Of a stretch of 64,000 nucleotides of DNA, positions 1 to 7,304 are shown one piece after another. A model generated the notes under the pieces. That model ran no database searches. It was not told the origin of the DNA and was given only the letters and a program-made list of their open reading frames with translations. The first letter of the stretch is position 1. Each line of letters starts with the position of its first letter. A program made the translations under genes and the position numbers. Origin of the DNA: a virus; the IMG/VR virus record IMGVR_UViG_3300047585_000133, positions 1-64,000 of that record. The stretch is one strand, 5' to 3'.

Positions 1-249
1 CGGCATGTTGGTAACGGTGACGGCCACGTTGGAAGCCATCGAACCGCCCGAGGCCGAAGCGAACGTTACCTGCGGGGCCCCGGTCCCGGAGGTGTAGCCG
101 CCGCCGGTCGCCAGCTCGGTGCCGTTGCTGGTGTTAGTGCCCACCGCCGTGTCCAGGCGGCAGGTGATCGGCGTGGTCGGAGCCGTGAAGCTGCCGCCCA
201 CGCTGGCCTGGAGCAGGCCGTTGCTGAAGGTCTGGTCGAGGTTAGACAC
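1..249 (-). CDS. Partial tail fibre/minor tail-type protein (N-terminal 83 aa)
   Basis: The frame starts at GTG 249, with a GGGGAG ribosome site just upstream, and runs off the left edge without a stop. The N-terminus (LDQTFSNGLLQASVGGSF, then CRLDTAVGTNTSNGTEL and a GGGYTSGTGAPQVTF stretch) has the shape of the small phage proteins that carry T...GTEL..GGGY motifs, usually annotated as tail-fibre or minor structural. The start overlaps the stop of the upstream gene by 8 bp, so the two are probably co-translated. The family call rests on motif memory only. Confidence 0.6.
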   Translation of the reverse strand, partial: MSNLDQTFSNGLLQASVGGSFTAPTTPITCRLDTAVGTNTSNGTELATGGGYTSGTGAPQVTFASASGGSMASNVAVTVTNMP

Positions 250-442
250 TGGCTCCCCTGAGGATCACGTCGCAGCTTCCATCGGGGCACCCGTTCGCCG
301 CGCAGCACCGGAAGTGACGGCTGACGACGGTCATGCTGCCGTCGCCGCCCGGCACCACCACCTGGTGGTGGCCGAGGTCGTCGACGGTCTTGCACTCGTC
401 GCACTCGCGCAGAGCACGGACAGACTCAGGCTGCACGGACAC
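242..442 (-). CDS. Small Cys-rich protein, 66 aa
   Basis: GTG start at 442 is preceded by AGGAGGG at good spacing. The protein has a CDEC pair near residue 14 and a C-terminal CCAANGCPDGSC cluster, compatible with a small zinc-binding fold. It lies 28 bp after the endolysin and overlaps the next gene, so it is in the same minus-strand operon. No function recognised. The leader holds a CCCAGAAGG element (461-470) seen upstream of other genes in this window. Confidence 0.6.
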   Translation of the reverse strand: MSVQPESVRALRECDECKTVDDLGHHQVVVPGGDGSMTVVSRHFRCCAANGCPDGSCDVILRGASV

Positions 443-470
443 GGGGGGCTCCCTCCTGATCCTTCTGGGC

Positions 471-1469
471 TCAGAACCGGACGAAGGCAGAAGCGCCGAG
501 CGTCGTCTTGGTGTCGCTGCGCTGGAGCCGCACCGTAGCGACGTCGCTCCAGGTCTTGCGGAAGACGAGACTGGCCGCCTTGCCGTTGTGCAGGGCAGAA
601 GTGAGCACCTGGGCGGCCGACCCGTCGGTGAACCAGGCGGTGGCCGTCAGGACCGCCCCGGTGTCCCCGGTGACGATCACCTGGAAGTCAGTGCCGGGGA
701 CGGTCGCCGCCACCGGGATGTCGACCGGGGCATCCCCGGGACGGACCTGGATCAGGGTGCCGGGTCCGGCCACAGCCGCCTCCTGGATGGTCGTGACGGT
801 CGTGATCTTGACGGGGGCGGCAGCTTTCGCGGGAAGAACGTGCGCGGCGAGCCCGGCGGCGGTCCCGGCGAAAGCAGAGCAGTCCGCCGGGCCGCTGATT
901 CCCGCGATAGAAGCACTGGAGGTGAACTGGAGCAGCAGCGGGGCCTTCCCGCCGTACGGCGCCCACCAGGCAGCCGGGACCTGGGCGTACAGCAGTGCAG
1001 GATCCCCGGTGCCGTCGACGTACTCGCTGGCCCACAGCCAGTCGCAAAAAGACAGGTTCTCCCCGCCCGTGTACCAGTGCGGCGCGTACCCGCCGACGGG
1101 ATGCCCCGGGTAGAGTTTGCGCAGCTCGGCCGCGCAGTCCTGCGCCTGGGCGAGGGTGGGGCTGCCAGAGGACCGCTCCATGTCGATGACGACCCCGCAC
1201 CCGGTCAGGTCCCCGGCCTCGGAGGAAAAGTACTGGGCCTGAGAGCTGCCGGACGGCCCGGCGTCCAGGAACAGGTAGGCCAGCGGGACGAACCCGTGCG
1301 CGGCCACCTGCTTCAGCCCGGCCTTCGACTTGTCCCAGTCCGGGTTGGTATAGGTGGTGCCCTCGGTGACCTTCTCCGCCCCGCCGATGCAGACCGCAGC
1401 CGTCCTGGCCCAGGCGGGAACGCCCTGGAAAGAGGAGCAGTCGACGACGTAAGAGGTTGTCCCGGTCAC
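471..1469 (-). CDS. GH25-family endolysin (lysozyme/muramidase), 332 aa
   Basis: The N-terminal about 200 residues look like a GH25 muramidase, which cleaves the MurNAc-GlcNAc bond of peptidoglycan. Visible marks are the opening VVDCSSFQG, where the Asp follows the first strand, and the D-x-E catalytic pair in GCGVVIDMERSSG. The C-terminal about 120 residues form a separate beta-rich domain, possibly for wall binding. Start is GTG 1469 with a GGAAGGGG site. No signal peptide is visible, so release would need a holin; a candidate lies at 50145. The lytic domains of the hub protein at 17163 are more likely to serve entry, so this is the best candidate for host lysis. Confidence 0.85.
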   Translation of the reverse strand: MTGTTSYVVDCSSFQGVPAWARTAAVCIGGAEKVTEGTTYTNPDWDKSKAGLKQVAAHGFVPLAYLFLDAGPSGSSQAQYFSSEAGDLTGCGVVIDMERSSGSPTLAQAQDCAAELRKLYPGHPVGGYAPHWYTGGENLSFCDWLWASEYVDGTGDPALLYAQVPAAWWAPYGGKAPLLLQFTSSASIAGISGPADCSAFAGTAAGLAAHVLPAKAAAPVKITTVTTIQEAAVAGPGTLIQVRPGDAPVDIPVAATVPGTDFQVIVTGDTGAVLTATAWFTDGSAAQVLTSALHNGKAASLVFRKTWSDVATVRLQRSDTKTTLGASAFVRF

Positions 1470-1493
1470 ACCCCTTCCGGGGGCGGAACGGGG

Positions 1494-1844
1494 CTAAGGG
1501 ACGATCAGCCCGCCCGGGGACTTGCCGTGGCCGTTGGCCGTGGCCCGCACCTTGCCGGAGATGGCGGACACCTGCTTCGCTGCGGCCTGGTGGAGGGCGC
1601 CGACGACCCGGGCCACTTCGTCCTTACTGTGCGGGTCACCCACCGGGGCGAACGGCATGATGCTGTCCCCGGTCTCCGGGACGGGCAGCCCGATACCGAC
1701 CACCCAGCTGACGGTGCCGCCGTCGAGCATGTTGACGAACGGGAGGACCTCCCACTCGATCACCTCGCGCTCGGCCTCCAGGACGGGCAGGCCCGCGACG
1801 GCCTCCTGGACGTACATGGCCACGATGTCAGCCAGCCTCTTCAT
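1494..1844 (-). CDS. Hypothetical protein, 116 aa
   Basis: ATG 1844 overlaps the stop of the helicase gene (TAATG), and the stop is 24 bp before the endolysin. The protein is mixed alpha/beta with an N-terminal MKRLADIVAMYVQEAV helix and no Cys cluster or membrane segment. I do not recognise the family. The tight spacing argues for a real gene in the helicase-endolysin operon. Confidence 0.65.
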   Translation of the reverse strand: MKRLADIVAMYVQEAVAGLPVLEAEREVIEWEVLPFVNMLDGGTVSWVVGIGLPVPETGDSIMPFAPVGDPHSKDEVARVVGALHQAAAKQVSAISGKVRATANGHGKSPGGLIVP

Positions 1845-3418
1845 TACCCCGCCTTCCTCGGCCGCGCCTGGGCGTACATCTCCCGGCGGTCATCGGCCGT
1901 GACGAACCCGTCTGCCTCGTCATCATGCAGCATGAAGTCCTGGTCCGCATTACGGGCCAGGACACTGCTCATATGCGAAGCGCTCTCCACGGACGACTCC
2001 AGTACGAACGTGACGAAAGTCAGCGGGTCGAGGCGGCCGAAACGGTGGCCCCGGCTGGCCCGCTGCACCCGCGTGGAATGCTTGGTAGCCGGCTCGTACT
2101 CGGCAATCACCTGGACGTAGGGGACGTTGATGCCCTTGGAAGCGGCGTCCGAGCACACCAGGACGGCCCCGCCGGAGCATGTCTCGAACCCGTGAAGCTG
2201 GCGGTCGCGCTCGTCCTGGGTCATGCCGCCGTGGTAGGTGAACACCGGCCGGCCGTCCAGGCGCCGCTTCAGTACCGGCAGGACCGTGTGCGCGAACCAG
2301 GTGAAGACCATGAGCTTGCCGCCGGACGACATCACGATATCCGCCATGGAGACCAGCTCCTGGGCCTTGGCGGACGAGCACTTCTCCAGCTCTCCGCCCA
2401 GCTCCTCGGCCACCATGACGGCCAGGGCCGACTCCCCGGTTCTGGCCGATTCCAGGACCGCCAGCGGATCCCCGGCCAGGATGCGCAGCAGCACCGCGAG
2501 ACCCGGCACGTCCTGCCGTTCGCCTTCAGGCGTCCAGGCCAGGTCCTCCAGCTGCTGGTAGAGCCGGTACTGGTCGGCGTGCATCCGGATACGGCGGAAT
2601 TCCTCCAGCAGCGGCGGGAACGACTCGCGGACATCGGGATCGGACTTGCGCTTGCGCAGGATGTAAGGATCGCACTGCGCGCGGAACCACGCCATTCCCT
2701 CGGGCCGGTAGCTCGGGCGGCCGTAGATATCCCGGCTCCTGACCACCGTGCGCTCGTACTCGGCGACCGTAGGCATGGCGTGCGGCACGACCACCCGCAT
2801 CAGGTTGAGCATCCCGTCCAGGTCGGTTTCCATCGGGGTGCCGGTCAGCCCGAGGACCCAGGTCTCCTTCGAGGCGGCACGGAGCTGCCGGGCCAGCCAG
2901 TGGTGGGCCTTGTAGAGTTTGGAGTCGCGGCCGTGACCGACCTTGGTCACCTCGTCGTAGACGACCAGCACCCGCTTGCCGAGGAGGGCTTCCGCGAGAG
3001 GGCCGGGAGCGATGGTGCGGGACCGGCTCTTTTTCGGCGGGAACACAGCCGCGTCGTCGCGGGCCGTCTCGTAGGTCGTGATCAGCGCCTGGGGGAGATC
3101 TTCGAGGAATTTCCTGCGCCTCGGGCCGTGGTAGACCGCAGCGCCCAGCCGGGTGAACCGGGCGAAGTCTCGCTTCCACTCCGACAGCTTGTTCGCCTCG
3201 CACACGACCAGTACGAGGTCGACGGCTTCGTACTCGAATGCCGCGCCTGCCACTCCGAGTGCGACCACAGTCTTGCCCAGCCCCATGTCAGCGGCGATGA
3301 CAACGTTATTCGTCAGGTAGGACCGGGCGATGTAGTCGTACTGCCAGTCGATGTGGAAGCCCGGCTTGAAGAAGATGCCCGGAGGCCACTCGGGGTGCGG
3401 TTCTCCCAGTTCAGGCAT
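1844..3418 (-). CDS. SNF2/SF2-type DNA helicase, 524 aa
   Basis: Superfamily 2 motor of the SNF2 type. In order: Walker A ADMGLGKT (near residue 46), the DEVT Walker B box (VLVVYDEVTKVG), motif III LTGTPMET, and the C-terminal motifs SDAASKGINVPYVQ and HSTRVQRASRGHRFG with the arginine finger. Likely acts in phage DNA replication, recombination or remodelling. An upstream in-frame start at 3520 is possible, but a promoter-like motif at 3460-3479 would then lie inside the coding region, so ATG 3418 is preferred. A DinG-type helicase gene diverges from the same intergenic region. Confidence 0.85.
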   Translation of the reverse strand: MPELGEPHPEWPPGIFFKPGFHIDWQYDYIARSYLTNNVVIAADMGLGKTVVALGVAGAAFEYEAVDLVLVVCEANKLSEWKRDFARFTRLGAAVYHGPRRRKFLEDLPQALITTYETARDDAAVFPPKKSRSRTIAPGPLAEALLGKRVLVVYDEVTKVGHGRDSKLYKAHHWLARQLRAASKETWVLGLTGTPMETDLDGMLNLMRVVVPHAMPTVAEYERTVVRSRDIYGRPSYRPEGMAWFRAQCDPYILRKRKSDPDVRESFPPLLEEFRRIRMHADQYRLYQQLEDLAWTPEGERQDVPGLAVLLRILAGDPLAVLESARTGESALAVMVAEELGGELEKCSSAKAQELVSMADIVMSSGGKLMVFTWFAHTVLPVLKRRLDGRPVFTYHGGMTQDERDRQLHGFETCSGGAVLVCSDAASKGINVPYVQVIAEYEPATKHSTRVQRASRGHRFGRLDPLTFVTFVLESSVESASHMSSVLARNADQDFMLHDDEADGFVTADDRREMYAQARPRKAG

Positions 3419-3459
3419 GTTTTGACAATACCCCCTGGTATTCTCGGGAGGGACGTTGA

Positions 3460-3479
3460 AATACAGGATTTCTTGATAG
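3460..3479 (-). promoter_or_regulatory. Recurrent promoter-like motif, copy 1 (upstream of the SNF2 helicase)
   Basis: Minus strand reads CTATCAAGAAATCCTGTATT, matching the shared pattern TTATCAAGAAAAGCTGTATA. It lies about 40 bp before ATG 3418 and leaves room for a short leader with an AGGGGG site. The TGTATT end resembles an actinobacterial -10 box; no ordinary -35 box is seen at 17-bp spacing. Confidence 0.55.
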
Positions 3480-3533
3480 TAGTATAGGGGTACAGCCCGG
3501 CACCGGGGCGCACCTGACAAGCAGGAGGACCAG

Positions 3534-5582
3534 ATGACCGTAACGCCAGAGCAGGCCCCGGCGAACTTCGCCGACGTCCAGGCGATCTTCGAGGAGAAAC
3601 TCCCCGGCTACACCCGCCGGCCGCTCCAGGTGTCACTGGCCGGGCAGGTCGAGGGACTGCACCGGAACAAGAAGCACGGGCTGGTCGAAGGCGGTACCGG
3701 AATCGGCAAGTCCTTCGCCATCATGATCCCCGCGATCCTCTCCGGTCAGCGCACCGTCATCGCCACCGCCACGAAAGCACTTCAGGGACAGTACGCGGCC
3801 AAAGACCTGCCGTTCCTCCAGGAGAACCTCGGAGTCCCGTTCACCTGGGCGATCCTGAAGGGCCGGTCCAATTACCCGTGCCTCGCCAAGCTCGCCGAGG
3901 TAACGCACCCCAGCCCGGCGCAGCAGACGGTCATCGCCCGGATCGAAGAGCTGAGCACCCCCGAGGCCCAGAGGGACCTGGAGGTCACCGACCGGGAAGA
4001 CTTCCCCGCGCTGCGGGACGAGGAGTGGCGCGACCTGTCCATGGCGGCCGGGGAGTGCCCCGGGGCCAGCTCCTGCCCCTTCGGGGAAAAGTGCATCGCC
4101 GAGCGGGCCAAGGCCAAGGCCGCCGGCTCGGCGATCGTCGTGACCAACACGGCCTACCTGCTGCTGGACCTGCTGCTGCGGGCGAACACCGAAGGCAACG
4201 TGGCGCTGCTGGGCGACATGGACCGCATCGTTATCGACGAGGCGCACACCCTCCCCGATGCCGCTACCTCGGCCCTGGAGGAGACTCTGAGCGAAAGCGC
4301 CTTCCTGCGGCTCGGCCGCGATATGGCCGCGTACCTGGAGCGCGAAGAACTCAACGCGGAGCTGGCCCTGGACATCGAGCGGGCCGTCGCCGCCCTGTGG
4401 CAGGCTGTCAGCTCGCAGTACCGGGCCTTCGCCGCGCGGGAGAAGAGCAACGACCCGATGCCGCTGCCGCAGAAGAAACTGATGGACCTGCTCGGCCCGC
4501 TGTTCGTCGGCGTCACCCAGGCTGTCCGGACGGCCCGGCAGGAAATCCTCGGCCACCGGGTATGGGATGAAGACGTCAGGCTGGTCCGTTCCCGGCTGCT
4601 GAACCGCTCGGCCAAAGCCCTCGCCCAGATCGAGGACTACTGCCTCGAATCCGACGACACGACCGTCCGCTGGGCGGAAATGACCGTCACCCAGTGGAAA
4701 GGCGAGAAGAGGGAGCGCATCTCCATGCGGTCGGCCCCGGTCAGCGTCGCACCGTTCCTGCGCCGGGCGCTGTGGGACACCGTCCCGACGACACTGGTGT
4801 CCGCGACACTGACCAGCGGCGGGGACTTCGGCTACATCGCCGAGACGGTCGGCCTGAACCAGAACAGGAAGGGCGCAGACGGCAACCCGGATCCGGAGGC
4901 AGTCGAATACAGCGCGGGTTCCCCGTTCGACTTCCCGGAGCAGGCAGTTCTGTTCACCCCGGACAAGGACCAGCCGGCGCCGTCCGGCACTTCGAAGTCG
5001 GCCTGGCTTGCCTACGCCCAGTCCGCCACGAAGTGGCTGGTCGAGCAGAGCCAGGGCGGCGCACTGCTGCTGTTCACCAGCCGCCTGGCAATGAACGAGG
5101 CGTACAAGTCTCTTGCGGCAGGCTTCCAGGCCCAGGGACTGCACGTCATGCGCCAGGGCGATGCTCCCAGCGGGGAGCTGGTCCGGATGATGAAAGAAGA
5201 CGGCAACTCGGTCCTGTTCGCCCTGCGGACCTTCTTCGAAGGGATCGACATACCGGGAGACGCCCTGCGGCTGGTCGTCATCGACAAGCTGCCGTTCGCG
5301 GTGCCCACCGACCTGGTCTACAAGGCGCGGGCCGAGGCGATCGTGCGCAGATACGGAAAATGGGCGGACTTCAACAAGATCATGGTCCCGCAGATGGCAC
5401 TGATCCTCACCCAGGCGTTCGGGCGGCTGATCCGCCACGCGGATGACAAAGGCGTAATCGCCATCCTCGACCCCCGGCTGAACAGCAAGGGATACGGGAA
5501 GCAGATCCTGAAGGCGCTGCCCCCGGCCCGGCAGACAACGGACCCGAGGATCGCGGGAGAGTTCCTCGCCCGGTCCCGGTAG
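3534..5582 (+). CDS. dinG-like: DinG/XPD-type Fe-S helicase, 682 aa
   Basis: Superfamily 2 helicase of the DinG/XPD group, a 5'-3' DNA unwinder. It has Walker A GGTGIGKS near residue 55, DEAH box IDEAHTL, and a C-terminal set with FEGIDIPGDALRLVVIDKLPF and QAFGRLIRH. Between motifs I and II lie cysteines in NYPC, GECPGASSC and PFGEKC, the expected ligands of a 4Fe-4S cluster. ATG 3534 follows AGGAGGACC. Length is normal for DinG. The gene is followed directly by a strong hairpin terminator. Probable role in replication-fork or recombination intermediates. Confidence 0.88.
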   Translation: MTVTPEQAPANFADVQAIFEEKLPGYTRRPLQVSLAGQVEGLHRNKKHGLVEGGTGIGKSFAIMIPAILSGQRTVIATATKALQGQYAAKDLPFLQENLGVPFTWAILKGRSNYPCLAKLAEVTHPSPAQQTVIARIEELSTPEAQRDLEVTDREDFPALRDEEWRDLSMAAGECPGASSCPFGEKCIAERAKAKAAGSAIVVTNTAYLLLDLLLRANTEGNVALLGDMDRIVIDEAHTLPDAATSALEETLSESAFLRLGRDMAAYLEREELNAELALDIERAVAALWQAVSSQYRAFAAREKSNDPMPLPQKKLMDLLGPLFVGVTQAVRTARQEILGHRVWDEDVRLVRSRLLNRSAKALAQIEDYCLESDDTTVRWAEMTVTQWKGEKRERISMRSAPVSVAPFLRRALWDTVPTTLVSATLTSGGDFGYIAETVGLNQNRKGADGNPDPEAVEYSAGSPFDFPEQAVLFTPDKDQPAPSGTSKSAWLAYAQSATKWLVEQSQGGALLLFTSRLAMNEAYKSLAAGFQAQGLHVMRQGDAPSGELVRMMKEDGNSVLFALRTFFEGIDIPGDALRLVVIDKLPFAVPTDLVYKARAEAIVRRYGKWADFNKIMVPQMALILTQAFGRLIRHADDKGVIAILDPRLNSKGYGKQILKALPPARQTTDPRIAGEFLARSR

Positions 5583-5600
5583 TCCCCCGGAAAACGCACA

Positions 5601-5630
5601 GAGGCCCCTTCTGCCGCAAGAAGGGGCCTC
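5601..5630. terminator. Strong bidirectional hairpin terminator
   Basis: Perfect 12-bp stem GAGGCCCCTTCT / AGAAGGGGCCTC with a 6-nt loop, between the ends of two convergent genes (3534 plus and 5694 minus). No long T-run follows on either side, which is common in high-GC actinobacterial terminators. Confidence 0.85.
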
Positions 5631-5693
5631 TTCAGCGCTAACACGGTTCCTCGCGTTGAGAATACAGGCAGTAAGCGGGATAAATCCAGCCGG

Positions 5694-7295
5694 TCACGCG
5701 GCGAGGATCTGAATAGCCTTCCCGGCCGACCCGGCGGTGCCCGCAGACCCGGTCCCGGTAGCGCCCCCGCCAGTCCCTGCTGTCACCGTGACGGACCCGC
5801 CGCCGGACAGCGGGACCAGCGTCACGGTGATCACGATGCCTCCGCCGCCTCCGCCGCCTCCGCCGCAGTTCCCGGCGATCGGAGTAGCTCCCGGGCCGCC
5901 GATCGCCGAGATCACGCCGTTGTTAGCGATCGAACGGGCGAAGACGGCGACCACTCCGCCGCCCGACCCGCCCGCCGCTCCCGGGTTAGCCCCGTCACCG
6001 GACCCCGATCCCCCGCCGGCGCCGCCGCCGAGGAGAACCAGCGCTCCGGCCAGGACAGCAACTCCGGTAAGGACCGAGTAGGGGTTGCGCCACGCAACGG
6101 TCCCTGAGGACGACGCCACGGTCCCGCCGCTGCCGCCCGCCCCCTTGGCCGGGCTCGCGCCGCCGTTGCCGCCCGCGCCTGCTGCGGTAGAAGAAGCAGC
6201 AGGGGCAGCAGCCCCCGCATTAGTAGTGCCCGAAGCCCCTGCCCAGGCGGCGTACAGCAGGTTGCCCGCGAGCGGGCCCGGGGAGGAACCCGACGCCGGG
6301 CTCCCGTTGTTGACGATCGAGCCGTTGTTGACCAGCGCGCCGTTAACCTGGAGCGGCAGCCCGGCGGTATTGAGGGTGACACCGGAGTTGACTGTCAGCG
6401 ACGACGGGGGGTTCTCCAGGAACACTTCGGTCATCGTGTAGGTCGAGCCGGACAAGGTCAGCCCGGTGTAGGAGGTCGTCCCGTTCAGGACGACGGCACC
6501 ACCGGAACCGCTGCCGAAAATGCCGTAGAAGGCGATAGCACCGGGCGCGGACAAGGAGCCGGGGATTACGACTGTCTGGCCGGAGGTGCCGAGGACGACC
6601 TGGTTGCTGCCGCTGGCGGAGGCGCCCTGGCCGATCGCCACGGAGTTCGTCCCACTGGCGCTGGCTCCCTGGCCGACGGCAACCGACCCGGTCCCGCCTG
6701 CGACGGCACTGCCGCCGAGCGCGACCGAGTTGTTGGCTGCCGCGCTGGCGGCGGTACCCAGGGCGGTCGCCTGCTGCCCGGCTGCCGCCGCACGCTGGCC
6801 GACCGCCGTAGAGGAGTTCCCGGTCACGGCTGCCTGCTGTCCGACAGCTGTCGAGGAAGTACCGGAGGCCGAGGCCGCCTGCCCGGCGGCGAACGAGGCG
6901 GTTCCGGACGCAGTGGAGGAATCGCCGTAGGCGACCGCCTGGTTCCCCGGAGCCGTGGAGTCGTTGCCGACGGCAGTGGACTGGGTTCCGGCTCCCGTGA
7001 AGACCAGGCTGACGGTGGTGAGGGAGCTGACCTGGACGTCGATGTCGGGAATGATCACCGACGTCTCGCCGGGCGGGGCGATCTGGATGTCCACCCGCTG
7101 CGGGGCGTCCATGTAGAAATCAATCGTCCCGTCCTGGGTGATGAACGGGTTGGCCAGCAGGTCGCTGGAAGTGCCGTCCACGTACAGGGGCAGGCCCACG
7201 GGGGTACTGGTGCCGTTGACGAGGATCGTCACCGCCGTCCCGGCCAGGTAGTCGCCCATAGTGTCGGTGACGGGGGCGCGGTAGTGAGCGCGCAC
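5694..7295 (-). CDS. Tail fibre/adhesin with YadA-like head repeats and Gly-rich C-terminus, 533 aa
   Basis: Residues about 1-105 form an N-terminal attachment domain. Residues about 105-245 are many copies of a 14-residue unit with alternating A/S-x-G steps (for example STAVGQQAAVTGNS), the left-handed beta-roll pattern of YadA-type trimeric adhesin heads. A beta-strand region follows, then a very Gly-rich tail with runs of nine glycines. Being the last gene of the tail operon, 9 bp after a 1485-aa tail protein, it is probably the receptor-binding fibre. Start is GTG 7295 with an AAGGGAG site. Confidence 0.75.
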   Translation of the reverse strand: MRAHYRAPVTDTMGDYLAGTAVTILVNGTSTPVGLPLYVDGTSSDLLANPFITQDGTIDFYMDAPQRVDIQIAPPGETSVIIPDIDVQVSSLTTVSLVFTGAGTQSTAVGNDSTAPGNQAVAYGDSSTASGTASFAAGQAASASGTSSTAVGQQAAVTGNSSTAVGQRAAAAGQQATALGTAASAAANNSVALGGSAVAGGTGSVAVGQGASASGTNSVAIGQGASASGSNQVVLGTSGQTVVIPGSLSAPGAIAFYGIFGSGSGGAVVLNGTTSYTGLTLSGSTYTMTEVFLENPPSSLTVNSGVTLNTAGLPLQVNGALVNNGSIVNNGSPASGSSPGPLAGNLLYAAWAGASGTTNAGAAAPAASSTAAGAGGNGGASPAKGAGGSGGTVASSSGTVAWRNPYSVLTGVAVLAGALVLLGGGAGGGSGSGDGANPGAAGGSGGGVVAVFARSIANNGVISAIGGPGATPIAGNCGGGGGGGGGIVITVTLVPLSGGGSVTVTAGTGGGATGTGSAGTAGSAGKAIQILAA

Positions 7296-7304
7296 GGTTC
7301 TCCC

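Noticed and set aside
333-2120. Long plus-strand ORF of 595 aa over the endolysin
   Set aside because: Arg/Gly/Pro-rich shadow of GC-rich minus-strand genes; no ribosome site and the minus frames have clear domains.
3422-3450. Classical promoter with TTGACA at 3422
   Set aside because: No -10 box at 16-18 bp on the plus strand; the recurrent motif on the minus strand is a better explanation of the region.
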